This document shows, one piece after another, positions 1-9,268 of a stretch of DNA of 64,000 bases. The stretch comes from Roseburia porci (lineage in GTDB: Bacteria; Bacillota; Clostridia; Lachnospirales; Lachnospiraceae), in contig NZ_VUNI01000003.1 in assembly GCF_009695765.1 (NCBI RefSeq), forward strand, positions 1-64,000. The letters run 5' to 3'. The notes under the pieces are model-generated. The model ran no database searches. It had not been told where the DNA came from and saw nothing but the letters and a program-made list of their open reading frames with translations. How positions within the stretch are numbered: position 1 is the stretch's first letter; each line of letters starts with the position of its first letter. The translations under genes and the position numbers were made by a program.

Positions 1-150
1 TGTGTTTTCGCAGATTCAATTATACTGCTTTTTTAGGGGGTAATCACTTTTTTTGTAAAAAAATGTGAGAAATCCTTGAAAATATAATGTTTATAAAAAT
101 AAAAAAGGTAGTTAACTTGACACTACCGTAAAAAGATACGGAGAAGAAAG
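1..150 (+). other. AT-rich leader upstream of hisG
   Basis: This stretch contains no convincing coding sequence. It is very AT-rich just before hisG. A TATAAT hexamer sits at 83-88 but has no good -35 partner at the right distance. A GGTAGT/ACTACC inverted repeat lies at about 107-130. The TTGACA at about 117 is too close to the start codon to serve as the hisG -35. The promoter may therefore be a weak or extended -10 promoter at 83-88, or may lie before the window. No hisZ is seen directly upstream. Confidence 0.3.
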
Positions 151-807
151 ATGGAAGAAAATCGCTATTTGACATTTGCTTTGGGAAAAGGCAGACTTGC
201 TAAAAAAACGTTAGAACTTTTCGAACAGATTGGAATTACCTGTGAGGAAATGAAAGATAAGGACACACGAAAACTGATCTTTGTGAATGAGGATCTGAAA
301 CTTAAATTTTTCCTTGCAAAAGGGCCGGATGTTCCAACCTATGTAGAATATGGTGCAGCAGATATCGGAATCGTCGGAAAAGATACGATTCTTGAGGAAG
401 GCAGAAACATTTATGAAGTGTTAGATCTTGGATTTGGAAAATGTAAAATGTGCATCTGCGGACCGGAGAGTGCAAGAGAACTGTTAAAACATCATGAACA
501 GATCCGTGTTGCAACAAAATATCCGCATATTGCAAAGGATTACTTCTACAACAAAAAACATCAGACGGTTGAAATTATCAAATTAAACGGATCAATCGAG
601 CTTGCGCCGATTGTCGGACTTTCAGAAGTGATCTGTGATATTGTAGAGACAGGTACGACACTGAAGGAAAATGGTCTGACCGTTTTGGAAGAAGTCTGTC
701 CATTATCTGCGAGGGTTGTTGTCAACCAGGTAAGCATGAAAATGGAACATGAACGCATTAATAAACTGATCCGTGATCTGAAGACAGTAATTGAGAAGGA
801 GGAATAA
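151..807 (+). CDS. hisG: ATP phosphoribosyltransferase catalytic subunit, short form
   Basis: HisG performs the first committed step of histidine synthesis, joining PRPP to ATP in the cytoplasm. The 218-residue protein starts with a conserved ALGKGRL segment and carries the PRPP-loop motif [11 protein letters not shown] near residues 165-175. Its length fits the short form, which lacks the C-terminal regulatory domain and in known systems needs the HisZ regulatory partner. HisZ is not visible in this window. The start is preceded by GGAGAAGAAAG. hisD follows after five bases, so the two are likely co-transcribed. Confidence 0.96.
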   Translation: MEENRYLTFALGKGRLAKKTLELFEQIGITCEEMKDKDTRKLIFVNEDLKLKFFLAKGPDVPTYVEYGAADIGIVGKDTILEEGRNIYEVLDLGFGKCKMCICGPESARELLKHHEQIRVATKYPHIAKDYFYNKKHQTVEIIKLNGSIELAPIVGLSEVICDIVETGTTLKENGLTVLEEVCPLSARVVVNQVSMKMEHERINKLIRDLKTVIEKEE

Positions 808-812
808 ACAAG

Positions 813-2102
813 ATGAGAATTGTTGAACTTACAGAAGAAAGCAGAAAAGATATACTTGAGAACTTATTAAAAAGAAGCCCGAATAACTATACCGAATTTG
901 AAGGCCGTGTAAATGCAATCATTGAAAAGGTAAGAAGTGACCGGGATGAGGCGGTATTTTCTTATACCAAACAGTTTGATGGCGCTGATATCAATGCATC
1001 GAATGTTCTGGTAACAGAAGAAGAAATCAAAGAGGCTTATGAGCAGGTAGATCAGACATTACTTGAGGTAATCCGCAAAGCTCTGGTCAATATCCGTAAA
1101 TATCATGAAAAACAGAGACAGCAGTCCTGGTTTACATCCGAAGATGGTATTATTTTAGGACAGAAAGTGACTGCACTTGAGAAAGTCGGTGTATATGTAC
1201 CGGGCGGAAAAGCAGTTTATCCATCTTCTGTTCTGATGAATGTGCTTCCGGCAAAGGTAGCAGGTGTTGACCGTATCATCATGTGCACACCTCCTGGAAA
1301 AGATGGAAAAGTATATGCTTCCACACTGGTTGCTGCAAAAGAAGCTGGTGTTGATGAAATCTATAAAGTTGGCGGAGCACAGGCAATTGCTGCCATGGCT
1401 TTTGGAACAGAGAGCATTCCAAAGGTTGATAAGATTGTCGGACCAGGCAATATTTATGTTGCACTTGCGAAAAAGGCAGTATTTGGATATGTCAGCATTG
1501 ACTCCATCGCTGGCCCGAGTGAGATTCTTGTTCTTGCAGATGAAACAGCCAATCCGAGATATGTTGCAGCAGATCTTCTTTCACAGGCTGAGCATGATGA
1601 GATGGCATCTGCAATCTTAATCACAACGAGCGAGGAACTTGCCAAGAAGGTTTCGGACGAGATCGATGGATTTGTAGAGGAACTTTCCAGAAAAGAGATT
1701 ATTCAGAAATCTCTGGATAATTATGGATATATTCTCGTTGCATCGGATCTTGATGAGGCAATTGATGCGGTAAATGAGATCGCTTCTGAACATATGGAAA
1801 TCGTTACAAAAGATCCATTCCATGTTATGACAAAGATTCGGAATGCAGGTGCGATCTTTATCGGAGAATATTCTTCTGAGCCGCTTGGCGATTATTTTGC
1901 AGGACCAAACCATGTACTTCCGACAAATGGAACTGCAAAATTCTTCTCGGCTCTCAGTGTAGATGATTTTATCAAGAAATCAAGCATTATTTCCTATTCC
2001 AGGGATGCATTAGAGCCTGTTTACAAGGATATTGTCAAATTTGCTGAATGTGAAAAGTTGACAGCTCACGCAAATTCGATTAAGGTAAGATTTGAAAAAT
2101 AA
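813..2102 (+). CDS. hisD: Histidinol dehydrogenase
   Basis: HisD oxidises L-histidinol to L-histidine in two NAD-dependent steps with a zinc ion, ending the pathway. At 429 residues it has the usual family length. Visible family motifs include the glycine-rich VYVPGGKAVYPSSVLMN segment, VGPGN, GPSEILVLAD, AEHDE around residue 254 and the SEHMEI segment near residue 325. Together they supply the metal and substrate histidines. It lies between hisG and hisB with very short gaps, so it belongs to the same operon. Confidence 0.97.
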   Translation: MRIVELTEESRKDILENLLKRSPNNYTEFEGRVNAIIEKVRSDRDEAVFSYTKQFDGADINASNVLVTEEEIKEAYEQVDQTLLEVIRKALVNIRKYHEKQRQQSWFTSEDGIILGQKVTALEKVGVYVPGGKAVYPSSVLMNVLPAKVAGVDRIIMCTPPGKDGKVYASTLVAAKEAGVDEIYKVGGAQAIAAMAFGTESIPKVDKIVGPGNIYVALAKKAVFGYVSIDSIAGPSEILVLADETANPRYVAADLLSQAEHDEMASAILITTSEELAKKVSDEIDGFVEELSRKEIIQKSLDNYGYILVASDLDEAIDAVNEIASEHMEIVTKDPFHVMTKIRNAGAIFIGEYSSEPLGDYFAGPNHVLPTNGTAKFFSALSVDDFIKKSSIISYSRDALEPVYKDIVKFAECEKLTAHANSIKVRFEK

Positions 2103-2126
2103 TAAGAAATGCAGGTGGGGTTATAT

Positions 2127-2717
2127 ATGGCAGATAGAATTTCAGCGTTATCGCGCAAGACAAAAGAAACGGATATCTCTGTCAGCTTGAATATTGATGG
2201 AGCCGGAAAAGCACAGATAAATACCGGGGTTGGATTTTTTGATCACATGCTGGAGGGATTTTCCAAACATGGATTTTTTGACCTGAAACTGCAATGTGAG
2301 GGAGACCTTGAAGTAGACTGTCATCACACAATTGAAGACTGTGGAATTGTACTTGGCAATGCGATTAAAGAGGCGGTTGGCGACAAAAAAGGAATCAAAC
2401 GATTCGGCAGCTGCATACTTCCAATGGATGAGACACTTGTGCTTTGCGCGATTGATCTTTCCGGAAGACCATATCTTGTATTTGACGGAGAATTTACGGC
2501 AGAGCGTGTCGGCTATATGGACACGGAAATGGTAAAGGAATTCTTTTATGCCATATCTTATTCCGCAGGGATGAACCTTCATATCAAGGTATTAAACCCG
2601 GGAAATAATCATCATATGATCGAAGCAATGTTTAAAGCATTTGCACGTGCGCTGGATGAGGCAACTACATATGATCCGCGTATCACGGACATCCTGTCAA
2701 CGAAAGGAAGTTTGTAA
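2127..2717 (+). CDS. hisB: Imidazoleglycerol-phosphate dehydratase
   Basis: HisB dehydrates imidazole glycerol phosphate to imidazole acetol phosphate. The protein is 196 residues, the usual length of the monofunctional enzyme. It shows the manganese-binding histidine motifs [20 protein letters not shown] and [15 protein letters not shown]. An earlier in-frame ATG exists at 2109, but AGGTGG at 2113-2118 is correctly spaced for the ATG at 2127, and the protein then begins MADRIS. It sits between hisD and hisIE in the same operon. Confidence 0.96.
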   Translation: MADRISALSRKTKETDISVSLNIDGAGKAQINTGVGFFDHMLEGFSKHGFFDLKLQCEGDLEVDCHHTIEDCGIVLGNAIKEAVGDKKGIKRFGSCILPMDETLVLCAIDLSGRPYLVFDGEFTAERVGYMDTEMVKEFFYAISYSAGMNLHIKVLNPGNNHHMIEAMFKAFARALDEATTYDPRITDILSTKGSL

Positions 2718-2718
2718 T

Positions 2719-3999
2719 ATGGAGCAGAAGAATATCGTAGCAACACTTTATCTGAAAAATGGTAAAGCTGTGAAATCCCGTACCGATATGACGGAGATTG
2801 ATAATGTATATCAGCTGTGTCAGTTATACAACGACAGTGGAATTGACAAGATTATCATTTTTGACCTCAGCACAGATGACGATGAACATGAGAAGAACAT
2901 TCATACGATCACAAATATTAACCGTAACATTGAAGTGAAAGTCTGTGCAGGCGGTAACATTAACCGGATCGATGATATTAAAAAACTTTTATATGCGGGT
3001 TGTGTACAGGTAATCTTAAATGCCTCGAAACATGGTAATCTGGAACTTGCAGCAGAGGCAAGCAGCCGGTTTGGCAAGGACCGCATTCTTGTATCGGTTG
3101 AGAATGTAGACTTTATATTTAAGCATAAGGGTGAGATTGATAATACGTTTCATGAGATTCTTGTCCTGAATAAAAATATTATTGATGCGATTGAGAATAT
3201 GACAGATATTCCTTATGTCATAAATTTTGATGATGCGCAGTATGATGAAATCGTTGAGGTTTTAAAACGGGAGAATGTAAGAGGAATTGCAGGACCATTT
3301 ATTAATGATCCGCATGCGGACATTATGAAGTTAAAAGCAACGCTCTCGAATGCCGGAATTAAAATGGATAATTTTGAGGCTGCATTAAAATGGTCTGACT
3401 TAAAGCTTAATTCCGATGGAATGGTTCCGGTTATAGTCCAGGATTACCGTACGGATGAGGTGCTTATGCTTGCCTATATGAATGAGGAGGCATTTAACAC
3501 CACAATCACGATCGGAAAAATGACCTACTACAGCAGAAGCCGTCAGGAACTTTGGATCAAAGGACTGACCTCCGGACATTTCCAGTATGTGAAATCTCTT
3601 ACCGCAGACTGTGATTATGATACGATTCTTGCAAAAGTATCACAGGTCGGGGCGGCATGTCACACCGGAAAAAGAAGCTGCTTTTTTAATCCAATCGTAC
3701 AGAAAGAATATGTTGAAAAGAATCCACTTAAGGTACTTGAGAGTGTTTATGATGTGATTGCGGATCGGAAAGCCAATCCGAAAGAGGGCTCTTACACCAA
3801 CCATATTCTGGATAAGGGAATCGACCAGATCTTAAAGAAGCTTGGAGAAGAGGCAACGGAGATTGTAATTGCTGCCAAAAATCCGGAAGCGGAAGCAGTG
3901 AAGTTTGAGATCACCGATTTTATTTATCACTGTATGATCCTTATGGTTGAAAAAGGAATCACTTGGGAAGACATTACAACTGAACTGGCACAAAGATAA
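2719..3999 (+). CDS. hisIE: HisIE with an N-terminal degenerate HisA/HisF-like barrel domain
   Basis: The C-terminal half is a bifunctional phosphoribosyl-AMP cyclohydrolase/phosphoribosyl-ATP pyrophosphatase. The HisI part (about residues 225-330) has [25 protein letters not shown] and the zinc cysteines in ADCDYD and [11 protein letters not shown]. The HisE part (about 335-426) has [14 protein letters not shown]. The first 215 residues look like a HisA/HisF barrel: DKIIIFDLS, then [19 protein letters not shown]. The aspartate expected near the N-terminus of HisA and HisF is absent; the strand reads VATLYLKNG. The start at 2719 is one base after hisB with GGAAG at 2706-2710; an upstream in-frame ATG at 2641 lies inside hisB. 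The barrel is probably non-catalytic, which is an inference. Confidence 0.9.
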   Translation: MEQKNIVATLYLKNGKAVKSRTDMTEIDNVYQLCQLYNDSGIDKIIIFDLSTDDDEHEKNIHTITNINRNIEVKVCAGGNINRIDDIKKLLYAGCVQVILNASKHGNLELAAEASSRFGKDRILVSVENVDFIFKHKGEIDNTFHEILVLNKNIIDAIENMTDIPYVINFDDAQYDEIVEVLKRENVRGIAGPFINDPHADIMKLKATLSNAGIKMDNFEAALKWSDLKLNSDGMVPVIVQDYRTDEVLMLAYMNEEAFNTTITIGKMTYYSRSRQELWIKGLTSGHFQYVKSLTADCDYDTILAKVSQVGAACHTGKRSCFFNPIVQKEYVEKNPLKVLESVYDVIADRKANPKEGSYTNHILDKGIDQILKKLGEEATEIVIAAKNPEAEAVKFEITDFIYHCMILMVEKGITWEDITTELAQR

Positions 4000-4016
4000 A
4001 ATAAAAATAGAATCCG

Positions 4017-4050
4017 AACAGATCCTGGAAGATACAGGGTCTGTTTTTTT
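4017..4050 (+). terminator. Rho-independent terminator of the his operon
   Basis: The stem AACAGAtCCTG pairs with CAGGgTCTGTT around a short GAAGATA loop and is followed by seven T residues. It lies 17 bases after the hisIE stop. It separates the his genes from the small membrane protein downstream. Confidence 0.85.
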
Positions 4051-4099
4051 ATGTCCGGAATATAATTACATAGACCATAAAGCAGAAAAAGGAGAAAAA

Positions 4100-4390
4100 T
4101 TGGAAGAAAAAGATCATAGCCATGCTTATCAGACCGGATATCGTTACCGGATGCAGAACAATATGAGAGCGCTGGAGGTAAAAGAAAAGCAGGGAGGAGC
4201 TGGACGAAGTGGAACGGCTTTTCTGATCCGGTTCAGCATTGCGGCATTTTTACTGTTACTGTTTCTTTTGAGCAGTCAGTTTTCAGGATTTTTCCCGGAT
4301 GGGATCAGTGATCAGATATATGAGCAGGTGATCAACAATGATTTATACACAAAACTGCAAAATTATGTTATTATGATTCTATATGACTAA
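4100..4390 (+). CDS. Small single-pass membrane protein, unknown function
   Basis: I do not recognise this 96-residue protein. A TTG start at 4100 is chosen because GGAG lies at 4091-4094 and because the longer reading from 3947 would run through hisIE and its terminator. The first 38 residues are polar and rich in charged residues. A strongly hydrophobic segment at about residues 40-62 should span the membrane, leaving a short acidic tail outside. It lies between the his terminator and a radical-SAM gene 23 bases downstream, so it may be the first gene of that operon. Nothing in the sequence indicates a specific role. Confidence 0.65.
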   Translation: MEEKDHSHAYQTGYRYRMQNNMRALEVKEKQGGAGRSGTAFLIRFSIAAFLLLLFLLSSQFSGFFPDGISDQIYEQVINNDLYTKLQNYVIMILYD

Positions 4391-4413
4391 AAGAGAGGTA
4401 TAGGATTTATAAT

Positions 4414-6282
4414 ATGGCAAAGCTTGCATTATCTGATGAAATTCTGATGCAGATTGAAAAGCCGGCCAGATATATTGGCAATGAGCTTAACAGTATTGTA
4501 AAAGATAAAAATACAATTGATATCCGGGTCGCAATGGTTTTCCCGGATGTTTATGACATTGGAATGTCGCATCTTGGAATCCAGATTTTATATGATATGT
4601 TTAACCGGAGAGAGGATACGTGGTGTGAACGTGTGTATTCTCCGTGGCCGGATCTTCATGCAATTATGAAAGAGAAAAAGATTCCGCTTTTCGGGCTGGA
4701 ATCTCAGGAGCCAATCAAAAATTTTGATTTTATAGCGATGACACTTCAGTATGAGATGTGTTATACCAATGTGCTGCAGATACTCGATCTTGCGCAGACT
4801 CCGCTTCTGGCAAGCGAAAGAGGCGAGGATGATCCGATCGTAATCGGAGGAGGACCGTGTACTTACAATCCGGAACCAATTGCGGATTTCTTTGACTTTT
4901 TCTATATCGGTGAGGGAGAGACACAGTATGATGCACTTTTTGATATGTATAAGCAGATGAAGAATGATGGCGCATCCAGAAAAGAGATTCTTCATGCGAT
5001 TGCGAAGATTGAAGGCATGTATGTTCCTTCTTTGTATGAGGTAAGTTATAAAGAAGATGGAACGATTGCCGCTTTTACGCCGAAATACGAGGATATTCCG
5101 AAGACAATCAAAAAACAGATCGTGATGGATCTGACAACATCCGTGTATCCGGAGAAGCCGATCGTTCCATTTATCAAGGTGACACAGGACCGTGTTGTGC
5201 TTGAGATCCAGAGAGGCTGCATCAGAGGCTGCCGATTCTGCCAGGCGGGAATGATCTATCGTCCTAACCGGGAGAAGGACGTAGAACGTCTGAAAGATCT
5301 TGCATATAAGATGTTAAAGTCAACCGGACATGAAGAGATTTCTTTAAGTTCTTTAAGCTCCTCAGATTATTCACAGCTGGAAGAACTGGTAACCTTTCTG
5401 ATTGATGAATTCCACGGCAAGGGTGTGAATATTTCGCTTCCATCGCTCCGTATCGATGCGTTTTCCCTGGATGTTATGGGAAAGGTGCAGGATATTAAAA
5501 AGAGCAGCCTGACGTTTGCTCCGGAGGCCGGTTCCCAGCGCTTAAGAGATGTTATTAACAAAGGTCTGACGAAAGAAGTGATCCTTAACGGGGCAGGACA
5601 GGCATTCGAAGGCGGCTGGAATAAGGTAAAGCTTTATTTTATGCTGGGACTTCCAACTGAAACAGAGGAAGATATGAAGGCAATACCGGAACTTGCAAAT
5701 GATATTGCGGCTTTGTACTATGAAACAGTTCCGAAGGAACAGAGAAATGGAAAATGCCAGATCACGATCAGCACTTCGTTTTTTGTTCCAAAACCGTTTA
5801 CACCATTCCAGTGGGCAGGAATGCAGACACCGGATGAATATTTAAGACGTGCAAAGATCGTTAATGATACCGTAAAGGCTCAGCTCAACCATAAGAGTAT
5901 CCGTTATAACTGGCATGAAGCAGATGTGACAGTATTAGAAGGTGTGCTTGCAAGAGGTGACAGGCGGTTGTCAAAGGCCATTCTTTATGTTTACGAGCAT
6001 GGTGGATTTTTTGATGCATGGTCTGAGTTTTTTGATTATTCGAAATGGATTGAAGCATTTGAAGCATGTGGAATTGACACGGATTTTTATACGATGCGCA
6101 ATCGCCCGGATGATGAGATATTCCCATGGGATTTTATTGATGCGGGAGTTACGAAAGAGTTTATGTTAAGAGAATGGCATAATGCTCAGAATGAAAAAGT
6201 GACACCAAACTGCAGAATGCGTTGTTCTGGTTGTGGTGCAAAACAGTTTAATGGAGGTGTCTGCTTTGAAGGTCAGAATTAA
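4414..6282 (+). CDS. B12-binding-domain radical SAM protein (TIGR03960-like)
   Basis: This 622-residue protein has a cobalamin-binding-like N-terminal region (about 1-200, including DVYDIGMSHLGIQILYDM and GGGPCTYNPEP). A radical SAM core follows, with the CxxxCxxC iron-sulfur motif in RGCIRGCRFCQAG near residues 269-276. A cysteine-rich tail (NCRMRCSGCGAK) ends it. In Clostridia this family sits next to a DUF2344 protein, RNase G and rplU, as here. The substrate is not established; an RNA-modifying or translation role is inferred from context only. The next gene overlaps its last 17 bases, indicating translational coupling. Confidence 0.85.
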   Translation: MAKLALSDEILMQIEKPARYIGNELNSIVKDKNTIDIRVAMVFPDVYDIGMSHLGIQILYDMFNRREDTWCERVYSPWPDLHAIMKEKKIPLFGLESQEPIKNFDFIAMTLQYEMCYTNVLQILDLAQTPLLASERGEDDPIVIGGGPCTYNPEPIADFFDFFYIGEGETQYDALFDMYKQMKNDGASRKEILHAIAKIEGMYVPSLYEVSYKEDGTIAAFTPKYEDIPKTIKKQIVMDLTTSVYPEKPIVPFIKVTQDRVVLEIQRGCIRGCRFCQAGMIYRPNREKDVERLKDLAYKMLKSTGHEEISLSSLSSSDYSQLEELVTFLIDEFHGKGVNISLPSLRIDAFSLDVMGKVQDIKKSSLTFAPEAGSQRLRDVINKGLTKEVILNGAGQAFEGGWNKVKLYFMLGLPTETEEDMKAIPELANDIAALYYETVPKEQRNGKCQITISTSFFVPKPFTPFQWAGMQTPDEYLRRAKIVNDTVKAQLNHKSIRYNWHEADVTVLEGVLARGDRRLSKAILYVYEHGGFFDAWSEFFDYSKWIEAFEACGIDTDFYTMRNRPDDEIFPWDFIDAGVTKEFMLREWHNAQNEKVTPNCRMRCSGCGAKQFNGGVCFEGQN

Positions 6283-6988
6283 GTTTCGAAAATATGGAGT
6301 TATGAAATTTATCGGACATCTTGATATGATGCGGTATTTTCAAAAGGCAATGAGAAGAGCGGATATTGATATCTGTTATTCCGAAGGTTTTTCCCCGCAT
6401 CAGATCATGTCATTTGCGGCACCGCTTGGTGTAGGAATTACCAGTGATGGAGAATATCTGGATATTGAAGTGCATTCCAGCAAAAGTTCGAAGGAAAGTA
6501 TGGCAGCACTCAATCAGACAATGGTTCCGGGCGTGGAGATCAGTGGCTACGTTAGGCTTCCGGATTCTGCAAAAACAGCAATGTCGATCGTTGCGGCGGC
6601 GGATTATGTTCTTTCTTACAAAGAAGGATATCCGGTTATGCATACCAGAACAGAATGGGAAGCACTGCTTCAGGAAGTTTTCTTTGAACAGCCTTCGTTT
6701 GTGATCATGAAAAAGACAAAGAAAAGTGAAAAGGAAATTGACTTAAAACCTCTGATCTATGATCTGAAAGTCCAGGGAACCGAAGAACAACCGGAATTTT
6801 ATATTAAGCTTTCTACCGGAAGCACAGATAATATAAAGCCGGAACTTCTGTTATCTTCTATTTATGCAGCAGCCGGACTTGAATATGATGCGAATGCGAT
6901 CCAGATCCACAGAAATGATGTCTATGCAGAGGAGGATGGAACGTTTATTTCTCTGCTTGATATGGGAGAGGAGATCCTGAATTCATGA
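6266..6988 (+). CDS. DUF2344 (TIGR03936-like) radical-SAM-linked protein
   Basis: The 240-residue product begins MKVRIKFRKYGVMKFIGHLD, the conserved opening of the DUF2344 family, in which it occurs either beside or fused to the preceding radical SAM protein. I place the start at TTG 6266 because GGAGGTG at 6253-6259 is well spaced and the conserved sequence begins there; an ATG at 6233 would add 11 unconserved residues. It overlaps the upstream gene by 17 bases and the RNase gene by four. It probably acts with the radical SAM partner; its biochemical role is unknown to me. Confidence 0.85.
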   Translation: MKVRIKFRKYGVMKFIGHLDMMRYFQKAMRRADIDICYSEGFSPHQIMSFAAPLGVGITSDGEYLDIEVHSSKSSKESMAALNQTMVPGVEISGYVRLPDSAKTAMSIVAAADYVLSYKEGYPVMHTRTEWEALLQEVFFEQPSFVIMKKTKKSEKEIDLKPLIYDLKVQGTEEQPEFYIKLSTGSTDNIKPELLLSSIYAAAGLEYDANAIQIHRNDVYAEEDGTFISLLDMGEEILNS

Positions 6989-8178
6989 ACAGGCTTGCAA
7001 TCACAGAGATTGTAAAAGGAAAAACAGAATATCTGGCTTATATCATGCTGGATGAAAAACGGGATTTTATTGATTTTCAGCTGTATGAAAAGGCGGAAAA
7101 GACAAGACTGAATGATATTGTGATTGCACGGGTAGAAAATATTCTTCCCAATATCAAGGCGGCTTTTGTCCGGATTTCAGAAGATGAACGGTGTTTTTTG
7201 CCGTTTGGTAATATAAAATCGCCGGTATTTACAAAAAAACAGTCTGAGAAGAAAGATCTTTCCATTGGAGATGAACTTCTGGTACAGGTGGAACGGGATG
7301 CAGTAAAAACAAAAGAAGCTGTTGTGACGACCAAACTGACTTTAAGCGGAACTTATTCGGTACTTACAACGGACAATGAAAGTCTTGGTGTGTCAAAAAA
7401 GATTCCGGATGAAAAGCGGAAAAAATTGCAAAGCCAGCTTCAGGAGTGGATGAAAGATGAAACGGATCGAAATTATGGAATCGTGATCCGTACGAACGCA
7501 GAAGAAGTACAGGAAGAAAAACTGCAGCAGGATGTCTGCTCCCTCATACAAAAATATCACCATATGATCGATACGGCGGTACATAAAAATGCCTTTACAC
7601 AGATCAGTAAGAATCCGCCAGGATATATCAGCCGGCTGAAAAGCACAGATTTTCAAAAAATCGATCAGATCTATACAGACAGCAAGGAGATTTTTCATAC
7701 GATCCAGGAAGAACTTCCAAATATCCAGGACAGGCTAGTCCTTTATCAGGATGAAAAACTCAGTCTTCATGCATTGTATAATATTGAAGGCAATATAGAT
7801 CGTCTGCTGGCAAAACGGATCTGGCTGAAATCCGGTGCAAATATCATTATTGAGCAGCTTGAGACGCTTACGGTTGTGGATGTCAACACCGGTAAAAACA
7901 TTTCCGGGAAAACAGAAACATTGTTTAAAGTTAATATGGAAGCAGCAGTGGAGGTCGCAAGGCAGCTCAGGCTTCGCAATATCTCAGGAATGATAATTGT
8001 TGACTTTATCAATATGGATACAAAAGAAAAAGACAGGCAGCTGATGGAAATGCTGAAACAGGAAGTGGCAAAAGATCCGGTCCGGTGCAGTGTCATTGAT
8101 ATTACAAAACTCGGACTTGTTGAAATTACAAGAAAAAAAGTCTACCGCTCCTTAAAAGAGATTCTTGAAACAAAATGA
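6985..8178 (+). CDS. rng: Ribonuclease E/G family endoribonuclease
   Basis: This is a single-strand-specific endoribonuclease of the RNase E/G family, acting in rRNA maturation and mRNA turnover in the cytoplasm. The 397-residue protein has an S1-like N-terminal region (about 36-120, NDIVIARVENILPNIKAAFV). Catalytic magnesium-binding aspartates lie in VVDVNTG and IVDFINMD, near residues 299 and 341. It stops soon after TRKKVYRSL and lacks the C-terminal extension with the zinc-link cysteines found in longer enzymes. The ATG overlaps the preceding stop by four bases, so it is the third gene of this operon. Confidence 0.92.
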   Translation: MNRLAITEIVKGKTEYLAYIMLDEKRDFIDFQLYEKAEKTRLNDIVIARVENILPNIKAAFVRISEDERCFLPFGNIKSPVFTKKQSEKKDLSIGDELLVQVERDAVKTKEAVVTTKLTLSGTYSVLTTDNESLGVSKKIPDEKRKKLQSQLQEWMKDETDRNYGIVIRTNAEEVQEEKLQQDVCSLIQKYHHMIDTAVHKNAFTQISKNPPGYISRLKSTDFQKIDQIYTDSKEIFHTIQEELPNIQDRLVLYQDEKLSLHALYNIEGNIDRLLAKRIWLKSGANIIIEQLETLTVVDVNTGKNISGKTETLFKVNMEAAVEVARQLRLRNISGMIIVDFINMDTKEKDRQLMEMLKQEVAKDPVRCSVIDITKLGLVEITRKKVYRSLKEILETK

Positions 8179-8206
8179 GAAAATGAGAAAATTTTTTGAA
8201 AAGATG

Positions 8207-8235
8207 TTGACATTTGGAAAAACATTCAGTATTAT
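8207..8235 (+). promoter_or_regulatory. Sigma-A-type promoter for the rplU leader
   Basis: TTGACA at 8207-8212 and TATTAT at 8230-8235 are separated by exactly 17 bases. This is the expected geometry of a strong vegetative promoter. It lies just after rng and before the L21 leader. Confidence 0.85.
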
Positions 8236-8240
8236 AAATG

Positions 8241-8318
8241 AGTATGCCGCACAGCGTGGTTTAAGTCTGCAATCATGCAGCACCGAAGCTGGCGAGTAAT
8301 GATAATAGGAGGTGCCAT
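8241..8318 (+). ncRNA. Ribosomal protein L21 leader
   Basis: The 5' untranslated region contains the CCGCACAGCGTGGTTTAAG block and the CACCGAAGCTGGCGAGTAATGATAA block, separated by an ATCATGCAG segment. These match my recollection of the Firmicutes L21 leader, an RNA structure thought to let a ribosomal protein regulate its own operon. It ends at an AGGAGGTGCC ribosome binding site immediately before rplU. Identification rests on recalled sequence blocks and position; a covariance-model search would settle it. Confidence 0.8.
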
Positions 8319-8627
8319 ATGTACGCAATTATAGCAACAGGTGGTAAACAGTACAAAGTATCTGAAGGCGATATCATTACCATTGAGAAACTTGGTGTTG
8401 AAGCTGGTGAGAAAGTTACTTTTGATCAGGTTTTAGCTGTTTCCGGAGACGAAATGAAAGTTGGAGTTCCAACTGTAGCTGGAGCAACTGTAGAGGCTTC
8501 TGTAGTTAAAGAAGGCAGAGCTAAGAAAGTAATCGTTTACAAGTATAAGAGAAAAACTGGCTATCACAAGAAGAACGGTCACAGACAGGCGTTCACCCAG
8601 GTTAAGATCGAAAAAATTAATGCGTAA
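8319..8627 (+). CDS. rplU: 50S ribosomal protein L21
   Basis: L21 is a structural protein of the large ribosomal subunit that binds 23S rRNA. The 102-residue product opens with [14 protein letters not shown] and ends with the basic [16 protein letters not shown] segment, both diagnostic. It is preceded by AGGAGGTGCC and the L21 leader. The Prp protease and L27 genes follow directly, the usual Firmicutes order. Confidence 0.98.
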   Translation: MYAIIATGGKQYKVSEGDIITIEKLGVEAGEKVTFDQVLAVSGDEMKVGVPTVAGATVEASVVKEGRAKKVIVYKYKRKTGYHKKNGHRQAFTQVKIEKINA

Positions 8628-8643
8628 TCGATAGGTAATTGTT

Positions 8644-8973
8644 ATGATTCATATAACGATTTATCAGAATCATGCAAATGAATGCACCGGTTTTCGATGC
8701 ATAGGTCATTCGGGATATGCAGATGCAGGGAGTGATATCATATGTGCAGGAGTATCCGCACTTGTGATCAATGCGATTAATTCCATTGAGAAATTCACAT
8801 CTGTGATGCCTCAGCTTGAGACAGAAGCAGAATCTGGTTTGATCGACTGCAGACTTAAGAATTATTCGGATCATGATGTTGCATTACTGATGCAGTCCAT
8901 GATATTAGGTTTGCAGGGAATACAAAAAGACTATGGGAATGAATTTATCATTCTGGATTTCAAGGAGGTGTAA
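8644..8973 (+). CDS. prp: Ribosomal-processing cysteine protease Prp
   Basis: Prp removes the N-terminal extension of ribosomal protein L27 so that mature L27 can function in the peptidyl-transferase centre. The 109-residue protein keeps the catalytic pair: His22 in GHSGYADAG and Cys34 in IICAGVSAL, the same positions as described for the staphylococcal enzyme. Its substrate gene follows after three bases, and the L27 product carries a matching cleavable extension. This rplU-prp-rpmA order is standard in Firmicutes. Confidence 0.95.
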   Translation: MIHITIYQNHANECTGFRCIGHSGYADAGSDIICAGVSALVINAINSIEKFTSVMPQLETEAESGLIDCRLKNYSDHDVALLMQSMILGLQGIQKDYGNEFIILDFKEV

Positions 8974-8976
8974 GAC

Positions 8977-9261
8977 ATGTTAAATATGAACCTTCAGTTT
9001 TTTGCTCACAAAAAGGGAGTTGGTTCTACAAAGAACGGCCGTGATTCCGAATCCAAGAGATTAGGAGCTAAGAGAGCAGACGGACAATTCGTAAAAGCTG
9101 GTAACATTTTATACAGACAGCGTGGAACAAAGATTCATCCAGGTACTAACGTTGGTATCGGTGGTGATGATACTTTATTCGCTAAAGTAGATGGTGTTTT
9201 AAGATTCGAGAGAGTTGGAAGAGATAAGAAACAGGCTTCCGTATATCCAGTAAACGAATAA
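8977..9261 (+). CDS. rpmA: 50S ribosomal protein L27 with cleavable N-terminal extension
   Basis: L27 is a large-subunit protein whose N-terminus reaches the peptidyl-transferase centre. The 94-residue product begins [14 protein letters not shown]; by analogy with characterised Firmicutes proteins, Prp cuts after the Phe-Phe, leaving AHKKG as the mature start. The conserved [20 protein letters not shown] block follows. The start has AAGGAGG upstream. A terminator-like hairpin follows the stop. Confidence 0.97.
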   Translation: MLNMNLQFFAHKKGVGSTKNGRDSESKRLGAKRADGQFVKAGNILYRQRGTKIHPGTNVGIGGDDTLFAKVDGVLRFERVGRDKKQASVYPVNE

Positions 9262-9268
9262 TATTTTG

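Noticed and set aside
117-122. TTGACA before hisG as a -35 element
   Set aside because: A -10 placed 17 bases later would fall at the ribosome binding site and start codon, leaving no leader.
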